A stretch of DNA of 12,969 nucleotides, from positions 1 to 12,969 of the forward strand of contig QAXH01002267.1 of the NCBI GenBank assembly GCA_004335635.1. The letters run 5' to 3'. A program made the translations under genes and the position numbers. Below the pieces are notes generated by a model. That model saw only the letters and a list, made by a program, of their open reading frames with translations, had not been told where the DNA came from and did no database searches. The DNA comes from Chloromonas sp. AAM2 (lineage: Eukaryota; Chlorophyta; Chlorophyceae; Chlamydomonadales; Chlamydomonadaceae). Positions 8,301-12,969 of this stretch are shown piece by piece; position 1 is the stretch's first letter; each line of letters opens with the position of its first letter.

Positions 8301-10000
8301 CGTTTGCAGCCGTTGTCCTCGTTTGCTTTTGTTTTTTTCTTGCGCAAAATGGAAGGGAGATGATGCCGAGTTCGGCTTTGATTTGAGAGCCACTCATGGC
8401 AGCGGCAGCACAGAGATCTGGCAGGGTGTGTCCGTAATACTGTCCGTAAGCGTGGCAGAACAAGTTCAGAAGCAAGTCTGTAAGCGCTGCTATAAGCATG
8501 GCAGAATATAATGTCAGCTGAGTGTCCACATCCCGGCAGGGATCCATCTGCTTGACGCCGATTTCCGTCCTAGTTGCATGACCAGGCCAAGCCCTGTTTG
8601 AACACAGCTCGTGGTGCGCCTGCCTGGGCCCGCAGGTGCCTGTCCCATGCAGAAGGCATGGCCATGTTCAGGGAGCAGGACGTGGAGTTGACAGAGATCT
8701 CACTGGCACGTGATCCTAACTGTGAGTTAGTTGACAGAGATGTCATGGGCAGGAACACTAACTGGCTTGCGGTTGGCGGTTATGCTTGCCTTGGCCTGAC
8801 CTCCTGCACAGAAGCATGGCAGACACCACATGCCTTGCATGTAATAGCCCAGCCAGGGCATGGGTAGGTGCTTGGTGCTTGGTGCGCCAGAACATGCTGC
8901 TCGTACCACAATGTGGACAAGACCAATATGGACAAGACCAAGAGCAAGGGCCCCAAGTTCATGCCTGCAGGCCAGACTGTCTTTGTGGCTGTGTGAACGG
9001 GCGCTGCGTGCTTGTGGTGCTGTGCCTGCATGCATCGGTGTTGCACTGCTGCTCAGGCAGCAGCCAGCCACATGCAGGGAAACTGTCAACTGGCGGTCAT
9101 CCGCATGTGTTGCAGTTACTGTTAGGTGTCTGTGCTCTGTGTTGTGAGTGTGCCGCTGCATCATCTGGCACACACCAGCCTGTGTGTATGCTGTCCACGC
9201 GGCCGCAGCATTCCAGCGCCCGCCCGCCACAGGACCGACACAAGCCCCTCTGCCAACATGGCCGGCGGGCAGCAACAAGATTCTGTGCATACGTCAACCG
9301 GATCAAGTTCAAGCAAAGCAGGTTCGTGCTTGCTTGTCGCCATTGGCTCTCAGCACCAAACAGTGCCAAAAAACTGCGCAGCATCTTGATATAGTATCAT
9401 GTCAAGCGTTACGGTGAGGGCTGGACTGATTGATGTGTTATGTCAGGGAAGGGAGGGGTACCGCCCTGACCTAGCCTGAGCAAGAAAGGAGAAGAAAGGC
9501 AGGAATAAGCTCGAAGGCAAAAGAAAGAAAAAAGCAGAATAGAACACAGCCGGCTACGGAAGACAGAAACAGAGCACAGAAGGCTAAGCAAGAAGCCATG
9601 CGTGCCATGATAACAGTCCATGCAGGCAATGAAAGTCCAGCTAGGTTGTGCTAGTGCTTGAATTTGAACCAAGCAATGAAACCGTGTTGTTGCAGTGCTC
9701 ATGTACGCCTCAGTTGTCTTTGTTGATTTTCTACCGTTTTCCTGACCTGGTTTGCAGACCATGTCGTCAAGTCAGTACAACCAGATCGTGTCTCTTATCG
9801 ACCAAGACCCTTCCCTCCTGACCCAGGCCAAACGCGAGCTGCAAGCCATTTTGATGTCGGCTGAGGACGCTGCTGTGGCATCGGATAGTGTCTGGCTCAA
9901 CCTGGCTGTGTGGGTGTTGGCATTCCTGGCGTTGTCTTGGCTAGGCAGTTCAAAGGCAAGATCTCGTGTTCAGAAAATGTTCATGACTGGTCAACCGTAG
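2152..10000 (+). CDS. Putative membrane-anchored GT-A-type glycosyltransferase (spliced gene model)
   Basis: Exons: 2152-2331, 2780-2952, 3599-3683, 4074-4322, 4723-4827, 5369-5462, 5971-6114, 6594-6702, 6902-6953, 7552-7614, 8079-8194, 8636-8721, 9209-9321, 9758-10000. All junction phases agree, giving 603 residues. Layout: basic cytosolic N-tail (1-33), membrane anchor (about 34-57), coiled coil (about 75-160), GT domain (about 195-485), Pro-rich linker (486-523), C-terminal coil (525-560), membrane segment (about 568-585) and a basic tail. VCVVVRTY and VLIVVVDGRPFP resemble the first two beta strands of a nucleotide-sugar Rossmann-like GT-A fold. TNGDN (307-311) may be the DxD-type metal/nucleotide motif. 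Cys-Glu-Arg-Phe (347-350), DLAAFVLDWKKW and HSPNPQLC (432-439) complete the domain. The acting sugar and acceptor are unknown. The protein probably acts in the Golgi or ER lumen. Alternative: the last exon belongs to a separate small gene. Confidence 0.65.
2780..2952 (+). CDS. Exon 2: coiled-coil stem
   Basis: The acceptor CTGCACAG is followed by a phase-0 frame, TYSRRLCGLSNVPRM, then RMTQLLSLYQKRQETELSRQ and QEEAVQQLNKVLQDAKEDN. The heptad-like Leu/Gln/Glu pattern predicts a coiled coil. An in-frame TGA immediately upstream of the acceptor supports this start. The donor AG|GTTGGT is in phase 2 and pairs with exon 3. Confidence 0.65.
3599..3683 (+). CDS. Exon 3: coiled-coil stem, continued
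   Basis: The acceptor GTCCACAG gives AG|G (Arg), then METEDALQTLHAKNADATSA and MTASHSMQ, ending CAG|GTATGT in phase 0. It directly extends the helical stem. Its 3' half is nearly identical to a 28-nt stretch at 3140-3167 in the preceding intron. Confidence 0.6.
3761..3788. repeat. CATTCATATT tandem repeat
   Basis: The 10-nt unit CATTCATATT is present twice in full and once in part. It lies in the intron between exons 3 and 5, about 35 nt upstream of a possible optional exon. Confidence 0.8.
3825..3929 (+). CDS. Optional exon 4 (uncertain)
   Basis: After the acceptor ACCCACAG a phase-0 frame reads SRKTNQLGAQQHPATPPQTK, then HGHDDPKHQANTRFR, a hydrophilic Gln/His/Pro-rich segment. It could be spliced in without changing frame through AGG|GTCTGC, but that donor is weak. 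Better donors nearby (ACAAG|GTTCAG, CTGG|GTAGGC) are out of phase with exon 5. Exons 3 and 5 already join in phase without it, so it is left out of the main model. Confidence 0.25.
4074..4322 (+). CDS. Exon 5: end of stem and first strand of the GT domain
   Basis: The exon is 83 codons, phase 0 at both ends. It starts QLVLMMQLRSQSM, passes a Ser/Ala-rich hinge (SAHEQLSAAGRSRPAH), and enters VCVVVRTYHAH followed by PLRQLLESLLSSAHQ. This matches the beta1-alpha1 opening of family-2-like GT-A glycosyltransferases (hydrophobic strand, then a helix with LLESL). The donor is the first GTGTGT of a long GT/GC repeat. Confidence 0.75.
4323..4372. repeat. Alternating GT/GC tract at a splice donor
   Basis: Fifty nucleotides of strictly alternating purine-pyrimidine (GT, GC) begin at the first base of the intron after exon 5. 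Such tracts can adopt left-handed Z-DNA. Several overlapping GTGTGT and GTGCGT words compete as donors; the first keeps the frame to exon 6. Confidence 0.9.
4723..4827 (+). CDS. Exon 6: second strand of the GT domain
   Basis: A pyrimidine-rich acceptor (CCGTCTCTCCAG) precedes 35 codons, AWQVLIVVVDGRPFPALPDM, then VAALSDPRIKIHSMR, with the strong donor CGC|GTGAGT. The strand VLIVVVDG followed by a helix and DPRI is the beta2 region of GT-A folds. It is phase 0 on both sides. Confidence 0.85.
5369..5462 (+). CDS. Exon 7 of the GT domain
   Basis: The acceptor GCTTGCAG precedes IGADYSAYQPDGQAKGYYHH, then LVFGATDKAVD, with donor G|GTAAGG in phase 1. The split codon G|CC joins to exon 8 as Ala. 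The preceding intron (4828-5368) is about 540 nt with no coding signal. Confidence 0.85.
5971..6114 (+). CDS. Exon 8: TNGDN motif exon
   Basis: The acceptor TTTCCCGCAG precedes CDPSTRWVTATNGDNAYDPA, then FWSEVAAGPAWAEVLAFDFY and SRFHRLT, with donor T|GTGAGT in phase 1. GDN at 309-311 of the model is the best candidate for the acidic nucleotide-sugar/metal site. GC-rich third positions contrast with the flanking introns, so this is one of the most secure exons. Confidence 0.88.
6594..6702 (+). CDS. Exon 9 of the GT domain
   Basis: The acceptor TTTCGTGTGCAG completes Leu and continues RQCERFDASQGGMMCKQNLL, then RLGQTDLAAFVLDWKK, with donor AA|GTGAGC in phase 2. Acidic and aromatic residues in DLAAFVLDWKKW may line the acceptor site; that is inferred from position only. 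Confidence 0.85.
6902..6953 (+). CDS. Exon 10 (52 nt)
   Basis: The short exon follows GTTGCGCGCAG, completes Lys and reads WTSEGLGYTRLPELTNH before CAC|GTGAGT, phase 0. The phase match on both sides and the strong donor support it. The preceding intron is 199 nt, the shortest in the gene. Confidence 0.8.
7349..7410. repeat. CATATACAG minisatellite
   Basis: Four CATATACAG units start at 7349, 7368, 7380 and 7392, separated by short related spacers. The 19-nt outer unit CATATACAGTTCACAGTAT occurs at both ends. The repeat lies in the intron between exons 10 and 11 and has no coding role. Confidence 0.85.
7552..7614 (+). CDS. Exon 11 (63 nt)
   Basis: The acceptor GAAACCACAG precedes EKFYGLHDAVAAHHVASTGW and K, then AAG|GTGGGC, phase 0 on both sides. 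The predicted helix ends in a Gly-Trp-Lys that leads straight into the strand of exon 12. Confidence 0.8.
8079..8194 (+). CDS. Exon 12: HSPNPQLCA / GGVWDD motif exon
   Basis: The acceptor AACCTGCAG precedes IQWVGAGSRCLLAHSPNPQL, then CAMEGGVWDDTDKDRSGG, with donor AG|GTGGGC in phase 2. The His-Ser-Pro and the following Trp-Asp-Asp are the likely C-terminal active-site elements of the catalytic domain. A run of seven G within GGVW is a site to check for sequencing indels. Confidence 0.87.
8636..8721 (+). CDS. Exon 13 of the GT model
   Basis: The acceptor GGGCCCGCAG completes Arg and reads CLSHAEGMAMFREQDVELTE, then ISLARDPN, with donor T|GTGAGT in phase 1. The 12-mer GTTGACAGAGAT occurs in this exon (8687-8698) and again just inside the following intron (8730-8741). 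Confidence 0.72.
8891..8990 (+). other. Coding-like stretch inside intron 13
   Basis: Between CGCCAG and GCT|GTGTGA a frame reads NVDKTNMDKTKSKGPKFMPA, then GQTVFVA, with a 15-nt in-frame repeat (TGGACAAGACCAA at 8914 and 8929). The composition looks like protein. Its exit phase (0) would match a possible acceptor at 9217 (ATTCCAG), but its entry phase does not match exon 13. It may be an alternative exon, part of a differently spliced product, or chance. Confidence 0.3.
9209..9321 (+). CDS. Exon 14: proline-rich linker
   Basis: The acceptor GCGGCCGCAG completes Ser (T|CA) after exon 13 and reads FQRPPATGPTQAPLPTWPAG, then SNKILCIRQPDQVQAKQ, with donor CAG|GTTCGT in phase 0. This is the only frame here that links exon 13 to exon 15 in phase, with flanking introns of 487 and 436 nt. 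A competing solution (acceptor before 9273, stop TAG at 9392-9394) would end the protein at about 525 residues with no C-terminal membrane segment. Confidence 0.45.
9399..9413 (+). CDS. Alternative first mini-exon for a separate downstream gene
   Basis: ATG TCA AGC GTT ACG ends at GTGAGG, a strong donor, and is in phase with the exon at 9758. It would make an independent protein of about 85 residues (MSSVT + TMSSSQYNQ...) with a single C-terminal membrane segment. In that case the glycosyltransferase gene would have to end upstream, and only four bases separate its possible TAG (9392-9394) from this ATG, which makes separate transcripts less likely. Confidence 0.25.
9477..9598. other. Purine-rich intron tract
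   Basis: A run of mainly A and G on the plus strand lies in the last intron, including AAAAGAAAGAAAAAAG. No open frame of interest crosses it. Such strand-asymmetric tracts can form triplex structures, but no function is shown. Confidence 0.6.
9758..10000 (+). CDS. Exon 15: C-terminal coil and membrane segment
   Basis: A long pyrimidine tract and GTTTGCAG mark the acceptor. The frame TMSSSQYNQIVSLIDQDPSL, then LTQAKRELQAILMSAEDAAV, predicts a helix or coil. A hydrophobic segment VWLNLAVWVLAFLALSWLG follows, then a basic tail (SSKARSRVQKMF) and TAG at 9998-10000. The basic tail after the membrane segment is typical of a cytosolic C-terminus. That this is a spliced terminal coding exon is fairly secure; that it belongs to the glycosyltransferase is inferred from phase. 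Confidence 0.65.
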   Translation, partial: TMSSSQYNQIVSLIDQDPSLLTQAKRELQAILMSAEDAAVASDSVWLNLAVWVLAFLALSWLGSSKARSRVQKMFMTGQP

Positions 10001-10143
10001 GGACAGCCCGGTTCTGTTTTGTTTTGTTCAGCGCAGACTGCCTGCAGGCTGCCTGCAAGTCGTCTGAGCACAGGCCTGGGAGGAGAGTACAGGCTGAACA
10101 GTGCAGCTCGGTTAGGTAAGGAGAAACCGTCACACGTGGTGGC

Positions 10144-10206
10144 TGACTACATGCAGTGGGTGACTACATGCAGTGGTTGACTGCATGCAGTGGGTGGCTA
10201 CATGGC
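10144..10206. repeat. 17-bp tandem repeat
   Basis: Three units of TGACTACATGCAGTGGG (the second ends in T; the third has TGACTGCATG) and a fourth partial unit follow directly in tandem, at 10144, 10161, 10178 and 10195. The repeat is in the presumed 3' UTR of the preceding gene. Confidence 0.9.
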
Positions 10207-11000
10207 CCCATCATAATGTGCTTCGCAGCGATGCGCTGTGCCATGGGCTTGTTTTATGTTGAACTCATCTCGGAAACTCTCAGCCTTGGGCCATCCATGG
10301 AACGGCTGTTCAAAATGCTTGTTGAACTCACAACCCTTAAAACGCAAAACAAAGCACAGATACAGGCGCATTCTAAGCCTGAGAATTTGCCCTTGGCATG
10401 AAGTACTGCAGGCCTCTATTGAACCTTGACTACTCCTCGCATTCTGACAGTTGCTTTTATAATATGTGGAGTATTCCTTGTACTTTGGCAGTAGCCTTCA
10501 GTTGCCCCTAAATTCCCCTCCGTGCTCTGACTTCTTTTGCGTCTTTTCTCATCTTTTTAAAACTCAACTTCTGCTGCTCGGGGTTTGTTAGGACGATATC
10601 CAGACAGGTCTCTTGCATGGGCTGCCAACGTGAAACAAGGGTGGTGGTGCCATATGGTGGTAGTACCCCCTCGCCTTGCCATCCGTCTAGTAGGCTGAAA
10701 TGCATGATTTTCTGGCCTATGCAACCCGCACCGTCAAGTTGATCGAGTGTGTGAGACGCCTGTTGTGGTCGTGTTTGTGGTGGGCGTGTCTCCTTTGGTC
10801 TTGTTCACAATCATCTGATCCTGTCATTCAAGGCCTGCGTCGTTCAATGACATTGACATTGCGAATGATTCTCGAGCACAAGGCCACAGCTTTTGATCAT
10901 TACACAAATTGGCATCGGGGCTCCCAACCATACATAGATAGCTGCACGTCTTTACATTTGCGGCCACTTGCATGTTGGCAAGCAACCTGTGGCCTTTGAT

Positions 11001-11019
11001 TGTAACCAACTCGGTGTAA
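11001..11019 (+). terminator. Two TGTAA poly(A) signal candidates
   Basis: TGTAA occurs at 11001-11005 and 11015-11019. TGTAA is the known polyadenylation signal of chlorophycean algae. No other plus-strand TGTAA is present between 9394 and here, which supports a transcript running through the exon at 9758-10000. Confidence 0.4.
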
Positions 11020-11030
11020 CTCTATGATGG

Positions 11031-11649
11031 TTGGCAGTACACTTGTGGTTGAGGTCTGCCGAAGCTGCAGCGCCCTGCGCCCTCTGGTAATCAAGCACAA
11101 CAGTCATGCCCATAGGTTATCCAAAAATAAGACAAGAAAGAAAGATATTTGCCAGTTCTGGGGCAATCCTGGGAATACCGCCATGAACCAGTGTTGGTGA
11201 TGTGTGTTGTAGTTGCAAGTGGCCACTAAATGCAGCATGGGTGGAGTGGCTTATTAGGCGTCACTCTTCCTGGTGTCTTCATCTATGAGGCCGTGGACTG
11301 CCTCGGCTGAAGGTGCCTTCTCCCTCTAGAGAGATCAAGTGCCACAAGCAGGCCGTTGTGCACACGCCTGGTTTGGCTACGCCCCACGAAGCAAACACGC
11401 CTCTTTTGCTTCATCAGACGTGACTGCAAGTTCAACGTGGTTATGGGCACAAAATGGCAGCCCTTCAGTGGGTCCACAAAATGAACGGGATCAAAACGAT
11501 GAATGCAACATGCCCTTTAGCGGGTCAAGAAGCATGACTTTCAAGCTTTCCAGGCAAAACGGGGTCTGCGGACAGCAAAGCACCCTGCCACACTACTATC
11601 TCGGAGTGCCATAATCCCCTTCACCTGCATGTTGGTACCCTGCTTACAG
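11031..11649. other. Intergenic or intronic DNA
   Basis: Short frames on both strands (for example 11339-11614 on the plus strand) lack recognisable motifs or consistent splice sites. The stretch 11330-11480 has open segments in all three plus frames, which could be a decayed exon or element. I cannot assign a gene. Confidence 0.4.
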
Positions 11650-11751
11650 GAGGAACAATTCACGTCACAGATGACCTCACAGCTCACAACAAATGTGGTT
11701 GATGTTACAACAAAGTGCCTCGTGAAGAGATTGGGCAAAGCTTGTAGTTGA
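11650..11751 (+). CDS. Possible terminal exon of an unidentified gene
   Basis: The acceptor CTGCTTACAG precedes a phase-0 frame EEQFTSQMTSQLTTNVVDVT, then TKCLVKRLGKACS and TGA at 11749-11751. The composition is protein-like and the frame starts exactly at the acceptor, but I find no convincing upstream exon. A TGTAA at 12246 would give a 3' UTR of about 500 nt. The family is not recognised. Confidence 0.3.
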   Translation, partial: EEQFTSQMTSQLTTNVVDVTTKCLVKRLGKACS

Positions 11752-11788
11752 GGTATGCACTTGTAGTTGAGGTATGCACTAGTAGTTG
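11741..11788. repeat. 19-bp tandem repeat
   Basis: The unit CTTGTAGTTGAGGTATGCA occurs at 11741 and 11760, with a partial third copy at 11779. The first copy covers the stop codon of the possible exon ending at 11751. A related word (CTTGTGGTTGAGGTCTGC) lies at about 11042. Confidence 0.85.
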
Positions 11789-12566
11789 TAGTCGTGCCAG
11801 CCTTAAGGCCAACCCTCCTGAGAATCCCAGCAATTGTCCCAGAACTGGCAAACTACTTTTTTACCACTTGTACGTGCATTGTACAGGCACGTGTTTGCTC
11901 AGGCTCTTTGTCAAGAGTCGTTTGTTAAGCGTCGCCATCGTTTATCAAGCACGTCGGGCATCGTTCTGTGTTCGTAAGAGTGATGTGATCGCTTGACGAA
12001 CTGGAACGCAAGTATAATGCTGTGATGCATAGCTGATCATGTACGGAAGACGCCTGTGTGCACAATTGTAGTTAACATGGTCGACATGGCGAGGTTGAAC
12101 GCTCTGTAGTTGCTTGGGAAGTGAGTGGTTGGCCAGATCAAGGATCGAGTGGGAAGAAGCCCTTGCCCCAGGCAACATGTGTGGGCTGGTTCACTGGCAC
12201 GCCAGGTACCAAACGCCAGATAGTTGCCGCTTGCCTGAAAGTACATGTAAAAAAGGCATTGGCTATTGAGAGCCTTTTATTTCACACTTGACGTGGCACT
12301 GGCGCTCCCGGCTTACTGATCCAAACCTCCATACACCTTTGTACGTCTCCATGCACTGATGTCATATAGGTTCGGTACATACGAACACCCGTACTGTATT
12401 GTATTTGGGTGTCCTTCCAGAATGGTGTCCTTCCTTTCAGTGCACTTCATCGACCAGGAGGCCCCTCCCCAAAGAAAGACTGAACACTCCGTCCCTTCCC
12501 TGCCGTTTCCCCCGTTTTACGCCTAGAAAGTGACCGCCCCTTCCCTCCCTGCTCAAACAGCCATGC
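11752..12566. other. Intergenic stretch, no gene seen
   Basis: No frame here has protein-like composition on either strand. TGTAA followed by an A run occurs at 12246 (ATGTAAAAAAGG), a possible plus-strand poly(A) signal. From about 12410 the sequence becomes pyrimidine-rich (runs of C and T), as in a promoter or 5' UTR for a gene to the right. Confidence 0.4.
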
Positions 12567-12725
12567 GTGAGACCCCATTCCTTGGCCCACACTCGCCCCC
12601 AAACGGCCAAAGGACTTCTTTTCATGCGAAAGCTTTCTTTTAGCGCCCTGTATCAGTCTGCAAACATCGTATACCAGTTAGGGTATTCAGCTTTAGGTTG
12701 CAGTCAATCTAGGCCCCTGCGTCCT

Positions 12726-12730
12726 ATTGG
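12726..12730 (-). promoter_or_regulatory. Inverted CCAAT box (ATTGG) candidate
   Basis: CCTATTGGTCAG resembles a CCAAT-box context on the minus strand and lies about 95 bp upstream of the possible exon at 12821. A five-base match is weak evidence. Confidence 0.2.
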
Positions 12731-12820
12731 TCAGTTCTCAGGCAATACTATCAACGCAACCTGAGCCGCTGATCGATTGTACGTGGTTAGCAATTGACTT
12801 ACTGAGTACAATTGCCGCAG

Positions 12821-12969
12821 TTGTATGACAATGACTATGACTATGACTATGGCTATGGCTATGGCTATGGCCATGGCCATGGCCATGGCTATGGCTATGG
12901 CTATGGCTATGGCTACGGCTACGGCTACGGCTACGGCTACGGCTACGGCTACGGCTACGGCTACGGCTA
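12821..12969 (+). CDS. Possible exon encoding an Asp/Tyr/Gly/His repeat, cut by the window end
   Basis: After the acceptor ATTGCCGCAG the frame reads [10 protein letters not shown], then Gly-Tyr and Gly-His dipeptides, and stays open to the window end. GGC-TAT to GGC-TAC changes are silent in this frame, which fits coding constraint, although GGC-TAT to GGC-CAT is not silent. A competing frame just upstream ([20 protein letters not shown], then IAAVV) stops at 12828-12830. A plain non-coding microsatellite remains a fair alternative. Confidence 0.3.
   Translation, partial: MYDNDYDYDYGYGYGYGHGHGHGYGYGYGYGYGYGYGYGYGYGYGYGYG
12833..12969. repeat. Block-structured GRCYAY hexanucleotide array
   Basis: In order: GACTAT three times, GGCTAT three times, GGCCAT three times, GGCTAT four times, then GGCTAC nine times and a partial unit at the window edge. 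The true end of the array lies beyond the window. Confidence 0.95.

Larger units (their letters stand above)
10001..11030 (+). other. Probable long 3' UTR
   Basis: No convincing exon follows the stop codon for about 1 kb. An ATG-initiated frame at 10231-10401 (57 codons) is the only mildly protein-like stretch. A 3' UTR of this length is common in volvocalean algae. The first TGTAA words after the stop occur at 11001 and 11015, so cleavage would be expected shortly after 11020. Confidence 0.45.

Noticed and set aside
8727..9290. 187-codon minus-strand frame
   Set aside because: It overlaps plus-strand exons 13-14 and is rich in His/Cys/Ala from CA-rich intron DNA. No motif or splice support.
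10231..10401. 57-codon frame with a helical, protein-like end (SMERLFKMLVELTTLKTQNK)
   Set aside because: It is isolated in the presumed 3' UTR, with no donor or partner exon. It could be a chance frame; noted only as a weak possibility.
10508..10705. 65-codon minus-strand frame
   Set aside because: No splice partners, no recognisable domain, and no supporting context on the minus strand.
11283..11614. Overlapping frames on both strands, considered as a retroelement remnant
   Set aside because: No reverse transcriptase, integrase or protease motif, no terminal repeats and no target-site duplication were seen.
12437..12625. Minus-strand frame rich in Gly/Arg
   Set aside because: It is the complement of a pyrimidine-rich promoter-like stretch; the composition explains the frame.
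1..12969. Bacterial-type systems (CRISPR, toxin-antitoxin, phage defence, operons)
   Set aside because: No ribosome-binding sites with long open frames and no direct-repeat/spacer arrays were seen. The coding signal is in short spliced exons, which shows a eukaryotic nuclear locus.

Overview
The window looks like nuclear DNA of a eukaryote with many short spliceosomal introns, most likely a chlorophyte green alga (volvocalean or a related lineage). The grounds are: short exons of about 50-250 nt joined by GTGAGT-like donors and CAG acceptors; introns of mostly 200-650 nt rich in TG/CA and GCATGC words; moderate GC content; and TGTAA words, the algal poly(A) signal, about 1 kb past a stop codon. 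No bacterial operon, rRNA, tRNA, CRISPR array, phage or insertion sequence was recognised. The lineage call is an inference.

The left edge (1-930, possibly to 1673) holds a minus-strand gene. Two phase-matched exons (789-675 and 583-220) encode a small protein with a C-terminal coiled coil; its first exon is ambiguous. Between it and the next gene (790-2151) is a mostly non-coding stretch. It contains two possible plus-strand exons that I cannot assign with confidence.

The centre (2152-10000) is one long plus-strand gene, reconstructed here as 14 exons whose splice phases all agree (1812 nt, 603 codons plus stop). It encodes an N-terminal membrane anchor, a short coiled-coil stem and a glycosyltransferase-like GT-A domain. 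That domain has a VVVRTY strand, a VLIVVVDGRPFP strand, a TNGDNAY motif, a CERF...DLAAFVLDWKKW block and an HSPNPQLCA...GGVWDD block. After it come a proline-rich linker and a second, C-terminal membrane segment. The simplest reading is a Golgi/ER enzyme with a luminal catalytic domain and both ends cytosolic. Exons 5-12 are the firmest part; exons 1, 13 and 14 and the join to exon 15 are less certain. (Exon number 4 is kept for an optional exon that is not in the model.)

The right part (10001-12820) is mainly a long 3' UTR and intergenic DNA. It contains tandem repeats, TGTAA words at 11001 and 11015, one possible terminal exon (11650-11751) and a pyrimidine-rich, promoter-like stretch. The window ends inside a hexanucleotide repeat (12833-12969) that may encode a Tyr-Gly-rich tract behind a good splice acceptor.
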